Shown here piece after piece: positions 17,288-25,820 of a stretch of 64,000 nt of DNA. A model generated the notes under the pieces. It ran no database searches and was not told the origin of the DNA. It saw only the letters and a list, made by a program, of their open reading frames with translations. Source of the DNA: an uncultured Lachnospiraceae bacterium (GTDB lineage: Bacteria; Bacillota; Clostridia; Lachnospirales; Lachnospiraceae). A program made the position numbers and the translations under genes. Every line of letters starts with the position of its first letter. Position 1 is the first letter of the stretch. The stretch lies in contig CAJUMJ010000058.1 of NCBI GenBank assembly GCA_910587095.1, positions 62,001-126,000 of the forward strand, read 5' to 3'.

Positions 17288-18394
17288 CTAACCTCCGATA
17301 TAATCTACCACCGGTTTCATTACCGCTTCCATACTGACATGCTCCTCGGCATACTGTCTGATTTTGTCGGAAAGCTCTTTCTTTCCCCTCGTCATACTCC
17401 TCACCTGTTTGTAAAAAGCTACGATTTCCCCTATATCCACCGTGCTCTCATCGTTCGCAAACACTCTGGCGTAGGGGTAACTTTCCGGCAACACGTCGAT
17501 CTGGCAGCCTGTGATCAGGGGCATCCCCTTGGCGAGACATTCCCTGGATTTGAGAGCGCAGAGCTTTCCGAAAAATCCAAGCTTGTACATGCCGAAGGAT
17601 ACCAGCGCAATATCGCTGTCATTGTACAGCTCGTCCAATTCATCCCCTGTCAACGTCGGATAGAATGTCACGTACTCCGAAAGCTTGTTTTTTTCCGCTA
17701 ACTCCTGGTATTTTGCTTTCTCCGGCCCGTCTCCCACCAGCCTGAGATTCACCCTAAAATCCGCCTTCCCGGTGCTGTAATAGTCCTTCAATCCCTCTAT
17801 GATACGCTCGTAGCCGTGGTGCCTTTGCATAAAAGCCACGCCGATCAGGTTGATCTGCTTTTCATGGAACTCTCCCTCCACCTGCTTTACGGCGCCCACA
17901 TTGATTCCGTTCGCGGAGTGGAGCGTGGGAATGCCAAAAATCTCCTCGTGCTCCGTGTATGTGACAAAACGATCCACATATTTTTTCAGCTTCGGACGGT
18001 AAAGCAGCTCCTTTATATAAAAAGGCCATGCATTCCACTTTGCGAAATCATCCTTGTCATAAGGATAGGTAAACAGTTCTATAATAATTTTACAGTCAGG
18101 ATACCGTTTTTTTATTGTCCTCCAGAAACCGACATAAGCCCTGTCCGCAACCGCTCTTCTCACATAAAGAAAATCAGGGCTCTCTATCCGTCCAAGCGCC
18201 TCCTCGTAATTTCTCAGGATGGAGGCTGTCGGAAACAGGCCAAGTATTCTCCCTGCCATCGATCGCGCCGGCGTTTCCACTTCTATTTCCTGAATATCAA
18301 ACACCCTGCCGAGTTCCTCAATCTGCATGTCGATCTTCTTGCTGACCCCAATAGACTGCCGTCCCTGAAAGTGGATATAATACCCTTTTTTCAT
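17288..18394 (-). CDS. Glycosyltransferase family 4-like (GT-B)
   Basis: 368 residues. The N-terminal half is divergent for GT4 (KKGYYIHFQGRQSIGVSKKI), the C-terminal half has NLIGVAFMQRHHGYERIIEGL, RLVGDGPEKAKYQ and the SDIALVSFGMYKLG plus CLAKGMPLITG region in place of the usual E-x7-E. It fits enzymes that build O-antigen-like repeats. I take the ATG at 18394 with GGGAGAG upstream; the frame remains open nine codons further into a repeat sequence. A weak promoter candidate and a 22-nt repeat lie in front, so this gene may begin a transcript reading through the sugar-nucleotide cassette. Confidence 0.8.
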   Translation of the reverse strand: MKKGYYIHFQGRQSIGVSKKIDMQIEELGRVFDIQEIEVETPARSMAGRILGLFPTASILRNYEEALGRIESPDFLYVRRAVADRAYVGFWRTIKKRYPDCKIIIELFTYPYDKDDFAKWNAWPFYIKELLYRPKLKKYVDRFVTYTEHEEIFGIPTLHSANGINVGAVKQVEGEFHEKQINLIGVAFMQRHHGYERIIEGLKDYYSTGKADFRVNLRLVGDGPEKAKYQELAEKNKLSEYVTFYPTLTGDELDELYNDSDIALVSFGMYKLGFFGKLCALKSRECLAKGMPLITGCQIDVLPESYPYARVFANDESTVDIGEIVAFYKQVRSMTRGKKELSDKIRQYAEEHVSMEAVMKPVVDYIGG

Positions 18395-18428
18395 ACACTC
18401 TCCCACGATTCCGCTTTTCAAAATCTCG

Positions 18429-18450
18429 TTTAGAAACTCTTCTCACACTA
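18429..18450 (-). repeat. Palindromic intergenic repeat, partial copy 2
   Basis: These 22 bases are identical to 60637-60658. On the minus strand they read from CTAGTGTGAGAAG into AGTTTCTAAA. The rest of the element (the GGCGTCCCG hairpin) is absent, so this is a truncated copy. It stands in the 91-bp gap between a GT2 gene and the GT4 gene at 17288. Confidence 0.7.
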
Positions 18451-18478
18451 GTATACTCTCCCCTTGAATGCAATGCAA
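18450..18478 (-). promoter_or_regulatory. Possible promoter for the 17.3-kb gene and those downstream
   Basis: On the minus strand TTGCAT (3 of 6 matches) is followed by a 17-bp spacer and TATACT (5 of 6 matches). The -10 box overlaps the edge of the repeat at 18429-18450. The match of the -35 box is weak, so this is only a candidate. Confidence 0.3.
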
Positions 18479-18485
18479 CGAATTT

Positions 18486-19394
18486 TCAACTATACCCCTG
18501 CGCCCTTCCGAAACATCCCTTGCGGTAATCCGCAATCCCCCGCAGGGTCGCGCGCACAAGCGCACCCTTTCCCCGAAGCAGCCACAGCAGGCAGCACACC
18601 GTCCGGTTGAGCGCGTAATACATGACAAATACAGGATACCGCCGCCCCAGATGCAGACGGTTACACAAAAGCCAATTCCTGGCAATGTAGTAGGCGCAGA
18701 GCGGACTGTCGGCCCCCTTCGAGCTTGCGCCAACCTTATGATACATCACCGCCTGCGGGCAGTAGTATATGCGTATTCCAAGACGGTGCAGCCGAAAACA
18801 GTACTCCGTATCCTCATAGTAGAGGAAAAAGCGCTCGTCCAGCCCTCCCGCTCGTTCCAGCACCGGAACCGGTATCAAAAGACAGCACCCCGTCGCAAAT
18901 CCGATCTTAGCCTCCCGATCGTAACGTCCCTCGTCCCGCTCGTTAAGGCCGATGTGACGCGCCTTTTTGACGACGGGGGAAACGCTTCCGCCTGCCGACC
19001 ATATCCTCTCTCTGTCGTCGCTGTAATAAATTTTCGGCGCGACCATACTTTCCGGGTGTCTTTTCGCGCACGCGAGCATGTGCGAAATCATGTCCGCCGC
19101 GATCTCCGTATCGTTATTCAAAAGCAGGACGTAATCCGCCCCCCATTTTTTCGCCCGCTCTATACCCACATTGTTTGCGCGGGAAAATCCGTAATTATCG
19201 TCGAGATAAACCAGTTCGACTTCCTGTATCCCCGCGTACTTTTCCTCCAAATGTCGCATCGATATGTCTGAGGAGGCGTTATCCACCACAACAATTTTCG
19301 TCTCAAAGCTACCCACATTTGCCCGCACGGATTCGATACACGGGATATTATAGTTATCCCCGTTATAGTTCACCAAAATAACAGCCAGCTTCAT
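18486..19394 (-). CDS. Glycosyltransferase family 2 (rhamnosyltransferase-like)
   Basis: 302 residues. AVILVNYNGDNYNIPCIES opening, VVVDNASSD, YGFSRANNVGIE, and LLLNNDTEI give the full GT2 donor site with the DxD-like NND. GGLDERFFLYYEDTEYCFRL is the ED acceptor-side motif, typical of rhamnosyl- and N-acetylglucosaminyl-transferases of the WbbL type. The C-terminus has two short hydrophobic stretches that may touch the membrane. It starts 3 bp after the upstream GT4 gene, so both are co-translated. The family is sure; the donor (dTDP-rhamnose is common) is inferred. Confidence 0.92.
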   Translation of the reverse strand: MKLAVILVNYNGDNYNIPCIESVRANVGSFETKIVVVDNASSDISMRHLEEKYAGIQEVELVYLDDNYGFSRANNVGIERAKKWGADYVLLLNNDTEIAADMISHMLACAKRHPESMVAPKIYYSDDRERIWSAGGSVSPVVKKARHIGLNERDEGRYDREAKIGFATGCCLLIPVPVLERAGGLDERFFLYYEDTEYCFRLHRLGIRIYYCPQAVMYHKVGASSKGADSPLCAYYIARNWLLCNRLHLGRRYPVFVMYYALNRTVCCLLWLLRGKGALVRATLRGIADYRKGCFGRAQGYS

Positions 19395-19397
19395 AGC

Positions 19398-20519
19398 CTA
19401 TTTTTCCCCCAAAACACTGCACAACACCCGATAATACTTTCCTGTCAGCTTCATCTGGTCATAAACCCCGAAGTCCACCTCCGCGATCCGGTCGGCCGGA
19501 TTTTGCATGACCCGAATCCACTCTTTCACATCATATGGATCCGTCACATAGTTCGCCTTCCCTTGGGTGACCTCCGGTACACACGTTCTGTCCGTGGCGA
19601 TCACCACCGCGCCAAAGAGCATCGCCTCCACCGGCGGCATGCCAAAGCCCTCAAATACGCTGGGGAACAGGAAGGCGCGACAGTTTTGGTACAGGGTATT
19701 TCGCTCCTCATTCTCGACAAACCCGGTGAGCACAACTTCATTTTCCAGTCCTCTGTCAAGAATCTTTTGCCGCAGAGCCTCCCTGCCGGCCCCGTTTACC
19801 CCGGATATAAGCAGCTTACACGGAAGATTCGTCTCCCCCTTTTTGATCTCCTCCATGACCGCCAAAAGTGTCTCCAGATTCTTGTGGGGAATCATCTGCG
19901 AGACGGTATAATAGTATTCTTTCTTCTCTATCTTGTATTTCGTCGAAAGTGTCTCAAACGCGACCGTCTGTTCCCTGTCCACGGTAATCGGATTGTAGAT
20001 GGCCGTAATCCGCCCCGGACGCAGGCGATAGCGTTTCATAATATCCTCCTTCACCCAGTTCGAAATCGCGATGAGATGGGCCGAACAATGCACATCCAGC
20101 CACCAGCACAGCTTTGAGTAAGCAATCTCATGAAAAGGATGATACTCCGGGTAGTGCGCCGCCTGCAAATCGTGTATCACATTCACGTATGTGATTCCTC
20201 CGTTAAAGAGCGTCCTGCAATAAACCGGCGTGAAGCACTTGCGGATACCGTGCTTTCTGAGAAACCGGTTCTGGCAGAAAAACTGCCACAGAATCCTTCC
20301 GGCAATATTGGCGGAGCGCACCTTCGTCTCCAAAAGATCGATCCGCTCATCTTTTGCATAATGCACAAAAGTTTCCCTGTTATCCTCCGAAACCATCAAA
20401 AAAAGATGAAAAGGCTCCTTGAGCCGCAAGAAGCCGTCCAGCAGATTTCTGATATAAAATTCCGTCCCTCCCACCTTCCTGGGACGAAGCCACAACAAGT
20501 CAACCGCTATATCAAGCAT
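19398..20519 (-). CDS. Glycosyltransferase family 4 (mannosyltransferase-like)
   Basis: 373 residues, GT-B. VGGTEFYIRNLLDGF supplies the N-terminal glycine loop, NVIHDLQAAHYPEYH and LIAISNWVKEDI are typical of WbdA/MtfB-type enzymes, and FPSVFEGFGMPPVEAMLFG is the complete E-x7-E donor motif. It should add mannose or a similar hexose to the cytoplasmic repeat unit. The ATG at 20519 has only a weak GGGT site. The gap of 153 bp in front is the hairpin-rich stretch at 20535-20616, so translation may be tuned by structure. Family certain, sugar unknown. Confidence 0.9.
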   Translation of the reverse strand: MLDIAVDLLWLRPRKVGGTEFYIRNLLDGFLRLKEPFHLFLMVSEDNRETFVHYAKDERIDLLETKVRSANIAGRILWQFFCQNRFLRKHGIRKCFTPVYCRTLFNGGITYVNVIHDLQAAHYPEYHPFHEIAYSKLCWWLDVHCSAHLIAISNWVKEDIMKRYRLRPGRITAIYNPITVDREQTVAFETLSTKYKIEKKEYYYTVSQMIPHKNLETLLAVMEEIKKGETNLPCKLLISGVNGAGREALRQKILDRGLENEVVLTGFVENEERNTLYQNCRAFLFPSVFEGFGMPPVEAMLFGAVVIATDRTCVPEVTQGKANYVTDPYDVKEWIRVMQNPADRIAEVDFGVYDQMKLTGKYYRVLCSVLGEK

Positions 20520-20534
20520 ATTTTACCCATTTCT

Positions 20535-20616
20535 GCGCTGCTTTTTGCGCATATCGAGTTTGTGGCAAGCAACGCGCAGACACAAATCTCGCGATTGAAA
20601 ATTTTAATTTTCAATC
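20535..20616 (-). repeat. Three hairpins in the gap between DUF2304 and GT4 genes
   Basis: A near-perfect 24-bp palindrome (GATTGAAAATT and its complement, 20593-20616, 2-nt loop), a CGAGTTTGTG stem with one bulge (20555-20564 with 20581-20591), and a GCGC stem (20535-20538 with 20547-20550). No long U tract follows on the minus strand, so it is not a plain terminator. The 153-bp gap otherwise holds nothing I recognise. Confidence 0.65.
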
Positions 20617-20672
20617 TTTATCCTTCACCTTTCAATCCGCCTCGCACTTCCCTGCCCTCTATGCCCTGGCAG

Positions 20673-21032
20673 CTAAGCTTTCTTTTTCTCCAGATCGCGC
20701 ACGCGCTTCTCCAAAATCGCAAGCTCCTGCGTCAAAGTCCTGATCTTCCGGTTCTGCCTGGACGCGATAGAAGTCAAAGACAAAAGAATCATGGTCAGAA
20801 ATCCTATGGCAAAGAGAAACAGGCCGTTCATATTGTCCTGAATACCGAAAATATGGATGATCCGCACCAGAAGCTCCGGCACCACAACCAGAATACCCAT
20901 GACAAATCCAGCCACAAGCCATAACAGCGTATATTTCAGATTAAGCGCCTTCTGCTTCAAAAAATACAGAATCACGACAAAATAACAAAGCACCGCCACA
21001 ATCAGCGTCACTCTCAGCGTAGCAGGTATCAT
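20673..21032 (-). CDS. DUF2304 small membrane protein
   Basis: 119 residues with three hydrophobic helices (about residues 5-24, 34-57 and 68-90) and a C-terminal coiled coil of Lys, Glu and Arg (about 92-119). This is the DUF2304 layout, almost always coded next to a polyprenol-phosphate GT2 enzyme, as here (27 bp from the gene at 21060). The likely role is to anchor or assist the GT2 enzyme or to move the undecaprenyl-phosphate sugar across the membrane. No catalytic residues are known to me. The pairing is strong evidence for the assignment; the mechanism is not established. Confidence 0.85.
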   Translation of the reverse strand: MIPATLRVTLIVAVLCYFVVILYFLKQKALNLKYTLLWLVAGFVMGILVVVPELLVRIIHIFGIQDNMNGLFLFAIGFLTMILLSLTSIASRQNRKIRTLTQELAILEKRVRDLEKKKA

Positions 21033-21059
21033 AACCGGCCTCCCCTTTCTTTTTCATGT

Positions 21060-21800
21060 CTAAGACGCGTCTTCTCTCTTCGCCCTGCGCACCCCGTATC
21101 CCATGCGGCAGATCAGAATAGCGAGCGTAACTTTAATCATGTAATAAATAGATTTTTTAAAGGTAATCGAGCTTGTCCCTCCCTCTCTGGCACGCATCCG
21201 CACAGGTATCTCCTTCACTTTTCCAAGATGCATGATGGCCGCCACGATGGCCTCCGGCTCGGGATAGTCCATGGGATAGTCCTCACTGTAAATCCTGATA
21301 AACATTTTGTTTACTGCCCGGTAACCGCTAGTCACATCCTTGATCCGCCGCCCCGTGGTCAGCCATATCAGAAAGCTCAATATATTGATACCTGCTCTGC
21401 GTCCCGCCGAGGATTGGAATCCTTCCTTTTCCAGAAAGCGGGAACCGATCACCACATCGGCTTCCCTCGCCAGTATCGGCGCAATCATCCGTTCCAGATA
21501 CGTGATATCGTGCTGGCCGTCGCCATCCATCTGCACGGCGATATCGTACCGGTTTTTCCGGGCGTAAATATATCCCGCCTGCACCGCGCCGCCGATTCCC
21601 ATGTTGATGGGTAGATCGATATACTGGAACCCCTCCCGCTTACAGAGCGCAAGCGTATCGTCCGTTGAGCCGTCGTTTACCACGAGATAATCATACTCCG
21701 GCGCCTGCTCCATCATCTGTTTTACCACGCGCACAATACTTTCCGCCTCATTGTAAGCCGGTATAATGACCAGCACCTTGCATTTCGCCTTATTTTCCAT
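21060..21800 (-). CDS. Polyprenol-phosphate glycosyltransferase, GT2 (dolichol-phosphate mannose synthase-like)
   Basis: 246 residues. VLVIIPAYNEAESI, VNDGSTDDT, QMDGDGQHD (DxD) and GSRF are the DPM1/GtrB motifs; GYRAVNKMF and EPEAIVA come later. A hydrophobic segment near the C-terminus (about 215-232) may attach it to the membrane. It charges undecaprenyl phosphate with a sugar for use by a GT-C enzyme outside the membrane. It overlaps the next upstream gene (GT-C-like, 21790) by 11 bp and precedes DUF2304, so the three form one module for adding an extracytoplasmic side residue. Confidence 0.93.
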   Translation of the reverse strand: MENKAKCKVLVIIPAYNEAESIVRVVKQMMEQAPEYDYLVVNDGSTDDTLALCKREGFQYIDLPINMGIGGAVQAGYIYARKNRYDIAVQMDGDGQHDITYLERMIAPILAREADVVIGSRFLEKEGFQSSAGRRAGINILSFLIWLTTGRRIKDVTSGYRAVNKMFIRIYSEDYPMDYPEPEAIVAAIMHLGKVKEIPVRMRAREGGTSSITFKKSIYYMIKVTLAILICRMGYGVRRAKREDAS

Positions 21801-23442
21801 GCCCGCCTTCCCCGCCGTTATCCTTTCGTTTCTTTACCGCCACCCACTTTTTGACTTGTTGCCGGATGCGTATGTTCCACAGCTCCCGCAACAGCAGATA
21901 ATAGACGATGTAAAATATGCCAAAATTATATACCAGATACCGCTGCTGCCCGAAAAATACAACCGATATCAAAACAATCATCACCACATTGGTTCCCAAA
22001 ACGAGAGCCATGCACTCCGCCGCTTTGTTTTTCACGCGCCTGTCCGTATATCCCCATATCATCAGGCCAAACGCCGACACATAGAGAAACAATGTCACCA
22101 GATGGCACAGCAGATAAATCGGCCCGATCTGGAAAAAAACGGTGCAGATAAACGCCTGCGGCAAAAGCATCAGCGTGTGGTAGAGAAAGCGGCCGAAATG
22201 CGCCTTGATCAACGCCATTCCTATCGTCTTAAGATGCGAGTTGCGTATATCGCTGAAATCTTCGGACCTGATAATAGCCGGATAGTTAGCGACATAGTAT
22301 TCCGACGGAATTTTCAGACAAGTTTTCCCCACTCTTCCGATACCGCCCACAATATCCTTCCACATCCACAGACCATCTGACGCGTACGCATAACGCTGTT
22401 TTTCCGCATCCGCCGCCTCGTACAGTTCCAGATAAAGCCCGCGCAGCGCCTCGTCATCAAACAGGTACGCGTCCTGTAAGTCCGCTTCATACATTCCCCT
22501 TGAAAAAATCAGGCTCACATACTGGCTTGTGGCAAACCACTTGTTTACCAGCTCCTCCGGCTCCCCCTGATCCTTCTCTGAAACAGTCTCTGCGGCAGCG
22601 TCCTTTAGCATTCCTTCCGCGCCGCCCTGCGCAAGATAAGCCTCGTATTCCTCCGGACACTGTATCTTCATAACAAATTCCGGGAATTTCTCTCCGGCCG
22701 GAAATTTCCCATCCGCCGTTATCATGTCCTTATAAGCCGCCGTCATTTTGGATACGCCCAAAATACCCACAAGCCCTATACAGAGACATCCCGCAATTCC
22801 GACCGCAAAGCGCGCCCCAAAAGGTACTTTCCCCGTCCGCTTCCCCGGGCTGCAGACGATATATACGAATATAATTCCGCAGACCCCAAACAAAATCTGG
22901 AGCTGGGAACGCACCATGGCAAGCAGCACCACCATTCCGAATGCTCCGGCAAGCCAGGTCGGTCTCTTCTCCCATATCGCTTTTAAAAGAACCAGCATAA
23001 ACAAATAAAACAGGGAATACGCCAGACCTTCCGTAAGAATCTGCTGGGTCGCCATACTGCCCGGCATCTCTGTCGTAAAGGGAAGCAAGGATAGCAGAAA
23101 GGCAAGAACAGCCTCCGTATAGCAAAGGGTAAACTCTTTCTTTATTGTTTTTATAAAAGCAACGACACAGACCGCCGCCAGCGCCGCCTGTTCGGTAATC
23201 ACCACCTGTAAATAGATCCCGTCTCCGAACAGCCATTGGTTCAGCAGAAGAAAAATCGGATAAACCGGCATAACTCCCTCAATGCGCTCCACCCTCAGGT
23301 AAGCGCCGCTGTCGTCAAACAAAACCGGTTCACCCGAACCGACAAAACGAAAGATCAGGAAAGCCAGCACCGACAAAGCGATATAAAACAGGAAATCTTT
23401 CCTTCTTTTATTCAGTTGAAAGCTTTTATTGTTCTTCCCCAT
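21790..23442 (-). CDS. Multi-spanning membrane protein, GT-C-like glycosyltransferase
   Basis: 550 residues with about ten hydrophobic helices. Near the N-terminus, after the first helix, LFDDSGAYLRVERIEG has the DD of the first external loop, where GT-C enzymes hold the catalytic acid. A large hydrophilic loop lies at about residues 240-400. Its partner genes (GT2 and DUF2304) fit a role in transferring the lipid-phosphate sugar to the glycan on the outer face. The ATG at 23442, with GGAGAG 8 bp upstream, is preferred to longer frame-open starts that would run into the ABC flippase gene. GT-C membership is inferred from topology and context. Confidence 0.7.
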   Translation of the reverse strand: MGKNNKSFQLNKRRKDFLFYIALSVLAFLIFRFVGSGEPVLFDDSGAYLRVERIEGVMPVYPIFLLLNQWLFGDGIYLQVVITEQAALAAVCVVAFIKTIKKEFTLCYTEAVLAFLLSLLPFTTEMPGSMATQQILTEGLAYSLFYLFMLVLLKAIWEKRPTWLAGAFGMVVLLAMVRSQLQILFGVCGIIFVYIVCSPGKRTGKVPFGARFAVGIAGCLCIGLVGILGVSKMTAAYKDMITADGKFPAGEKFPEFVMKIQCPEEYEAYLAQGGAEGMLKDAAAETVSEKDQGEPEELVNKWFATSQYVSLIFSRGMYEADLQDAYLFDDEALRGLYLELYEAADAEKQRYAYASDGLWMWKDIVGGIGRVGKTCLKIPSEYYVANYPAIIRSEDFSDIRNSHLKTIGMALIKAHFGRFLYHTLMLLPQAFICTVFFQIGPIYLLCHLVTLFLYVSAFGLMIWGYTDRRVKNKAAECMALVLGTNVVMIVLISVVFFGQQRYLVYNFGIFYIVYYLLLRELWNIRIRQQVKKWVAVKKRKDNGGEGGHGK

Positions 23443-23446
23443 ACCG

Positions 23447-25231
23447 CTACTCTCCGAACACTTCATCCTTGCCGCGCTTTTCCACTCTGCCCTCTCCCAC
23501 CTCATAGATCATGTCGACGTTTCGTATCGTGGTCAGCCTGTGGGCAATGATAATCATGGTCTTCATCCCCTGTAAATGTTCAATGGCCTCCATTACCGCC
23601 GACTCCGTCTCATTGTCCAGGGCGGAAGTCGCCTCGTCGAGCACCAGTATCTCCGGATCGTGATAGAGCGCCCTGGCGATCCCGATCCTCTGTCTCTGGC
23701 CGCCGGATAATCTGACACCCCTGTCACCAACTATGGTATCCAGACCGTAGGGCAGGCTGTCGATAAACTCCGTCAACTGCGCTTTCTCCACCGCCTGTCG
23801 TATCGCCTGTTCGTCAATGTCCTTCTCCTTCACACCGAAAGCGATGTTGTTGCGGATCGTATCGTCAGACAAGTAAATGACCTGCGGAATATAGCCGACC
23901 TGCGCATGGAATGTCTTTGGTTTTTCATGCACATTGATCCCATCCGCCATAACCACTCCCGACTGCGGCACAAGCAGCCCCAGTATAATATCCACCATCG
24001 TCGTCTTTCCCGCACCGGAAGCCCCGATAAAAGCTACGGTCTTTCCCTTTTCAATGGACAGACTGGCATTGTCGATGACCAGCTCGTCCGTATCAGGATA
24101 ATGGTAGGTTACGTTTTTTACCTCTATCCCCTTTTGCAGATTCCAGTTTTCCCTTATCTCATTGTCCTGCTTCTCGATATAATCCTCTATCTCCGTCAGG
24201 TCATGGTAGACCAGATCCACGGAAGGGAGCGCATAGAGCGTGTTGGTTGCGTGCTCGTTGATGCGCCCCACGCTCGGCATCAGGCGAAACGCCGCCACCG
24301 CAAACACGGTCAGCTGCGGGACATAGTACGCCATATCCGCCTCGCCGAAAATAAGCTTTACAATAATTGCTACAAGAAGACCGGAGATTGCCACCGCCTC
24401 CACCACATACTTCGGTATGATGGAGATCGTTCTCGCTATCCGCAGTCCCCTCGCAAACTTCGCGTAATATTTGTAGTATTCGTCCGTAAAGAACGTCTCT
24501 CTCTCCAGAATCTTAATTTCCTTAATGCCGCCCAGCGCCTGGTTCATCCACTGGAATATTTTCCCCTGATACCCCTGGTTGTCCTGTCCCAGCTTGCGGC
24601 TGTACTTCCTCGTAAAGAGCAAAAACGATCCGACGCAGAGAGTCAAAAGCCCCAGCACGATGATGGTGATGGACTTGCTGACCGTAAGAAGGTAAATAAA
24701 CATTACCAAGCAAACTGCGAGTTCCGCGACAAGTTCCAGCGAGTATAATATCACCTGCATGAACTTCGACGTATCCTCCTGAAGGCTTCTTTGCAAAGTG
24801 GCAATGTTTTTGTTCAGGTGAAACGTATACGGTTCTTTCATGTAAGTCCTTAAAAGTCTGGTGGACAGCTTCATCTGCATGTTATAGGAAAAGCGGTAAA
24901 TATAGCTTTTCTCTATAATCAGATAGATATTCTTTACGATATAAATAACGATAATGCAGACCGACACGCCGATCAGAAATCCCTTTGCGGACTGAAAGCC
25001 GAATGCATCATACACCCACTTCAGATACCACTTTTTCTGAATCGTCCGGGGGTTTTCTATGATATTGATAAACGGCATGAAGATCGTGACGCCCAAAAGT
25101 TCCAGAAAGCTCCCCACAATCACCGCGAACAGCAGCGCGCCGATTTTCCACTTATCCCTGTTGTCAAAAATATATCCCAGCTTGGTGAGCATTCCCACCC
25201 TTTCGCTCTTATTTTCCTCGCTCATTTTCAT
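23447..25231 (-). CDS. ABC transporter, fused permease and ATPase, PglK-type glycan flippase
   Basis: 594 residues. Membrane domain at about 20-310 with six helices; ATPase domain with Walker A GASGAGKTT near 403, LSGGQRQR near 508, ILVLDEATSALD near 529 and the AHR switch near 563. The start is the ATG at 25231, with AGAGGA upstream; it is preferred to a longer open frame. It lies one base after the acetyltransferase gene and 4 bp before the GT-C-like gene, so the module acetylates, flips and then decorates the glycan. Closely similar in layout to the proteins at 1828 and 49018, but sequences differ enough that these are not recent duplicates. Confidence 0.93.
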   Translation of the reverse strand: MKMSEENKSERVGMLTKLGYIFDNRDKWKIGALLFAVIVGSFLELLGVTIFMPFINIIENPRTIQKKWYLKWVYDAFGFQSAKGFLIGVSVCIIVIYIVKNIYLIIEKSYIYRFSYNMQMKLSTRLLRTYMKEPYTFHLNKNIATLQRSLQEDTSKFMQVILYSLELVAELAVCLVMFIYLLTVSKSITIIVLGLLTLCVGSFLLFTRKYSRKLGQDNQGYQGKIFQWMNQALGGIKEIKILERETFFTDEYYKYYAKFARGLRIARTISIIPKYVVEAVAISGLLVAIIVKLIFGEADMAYYVPQLTVFAVAAFRLMPSVGRINEHATNTLYALPSVDLVYHDLTEIEDYIEKQDNEIRENWNLQKGIEVKNVTYHYPDTDELVIDNASLSIEKGKTVAFIGASGAGKTTMVDIILGLLVPQSGVVMADGINVHEKPKTFHAQVGYIPQVIYLSDDTIRNNIAFGVKEKDIDEQAIRQAVEKAQLTEFIDSLPYGLDTIVGDRGVRLSGGQRQRIGIARALYHDPEILVLDEATSALDNETESAVMEAIEHLQGMKTMIIIAHRLTTIRNVDMIYEVGEGRVEKRGKDEVFGE

Positions 25232-25232
25232 A

Positions 25233-25820
25233 TCATTCCTCTGTCTGTCCAAAAAGCGCGGCACATAAATTGCTGTGGGAATTTCGGCCGCTTATCTTTC
25301 TGGCCGGCGCTCCCGCCCAGGTCGTGCCTGCCTCTGCGATATCCTTTGTCACCACGGCGTTTGCCCCAACCGCCACGTCATCCGCAATATGCACGGCGCC
25401 GATCACCTTCGCGCCGCTGCCAAAATAACAGTTATCTCCGATCACGGCCGCCTCATGACTTCCGCCCGTGGCGCCGATGGTCACTCCCTCCTGCAGCCGG
25501 CAGTTTTTCCCCGCCCGGACGTTGCCGTGCACAACGATTGTCCCATAATGGGGAACGGACAGCCCGGGCCCGAACACATTCGGCGGGATCGTAAACCCGA
25601 GTCTCACACTGAGCAGGTGGAACAGAAACTTGTGATACTTCCCGATCAGCTTCCCGAAAAGCCCGAAGCGGCAGTTCATATCATACTCCACCTTCCTGAG
25701 CAAAATCTCAAACTTCCAGATCTCATCGCCAAACGCACGAGGCCGGCGGTCGTCCCGCCTCCCGAGGGCGAGCTGATCCTGCTTTAAATAATACGCAAAT
25801 GCTTTTTTGCTGTCTATCAT
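25233..25820 (-). CDS. Serine O-acetyltransferase-like (CysE-type) left-handed beta-helix acyltransferase
   Basis: 195 residues. An alpha-helical N-terminus is followed from about residue 85 by hexapeptide repeats: PHYGTIVVHGNVRAGKNC, GVTIGATGG, PVIG-like AAVIGDNC, GAKVIGAV and VAVGANAVVTKDI. HYGTIVVH carries the catalytic His. Enzymes of this shape in capsule loci (for example the cap8/CpsE-type group) acetylate sugar hydroxyls rather than serine. The 4-bp overlap with the GT-D gene supports a polysaccharide role, since a cysteine-synthesis gene would not be expected here. Substrate inferred. Confidence 0.88.
   Translation of the reverse strand: MIDSKKAFAYYLKQDQLALGRRDDRRPRAFGDEIWKFEILLRKVEYDMNCRFGLFGKLIGKYHKFLFHLLSVRLGFTIPPNVFGPGLSVPHYGTIVVHGNVRAGKNCRLQEGVTIGATGGSHEAAVIGDNCYFGSGAKVIGAVHIADDVAVGANAVVTKDIAEAGTTWAGAPARKISGRNSHSNLCAALFGQTEE

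Noticed and set aside
20593..20616. Intrinsic terminator after the DUF2304 gene
   Set aside because: The AT-rich palindrome is not followed by a U tract on the transcribed strand, and genes on both sides read the same way.
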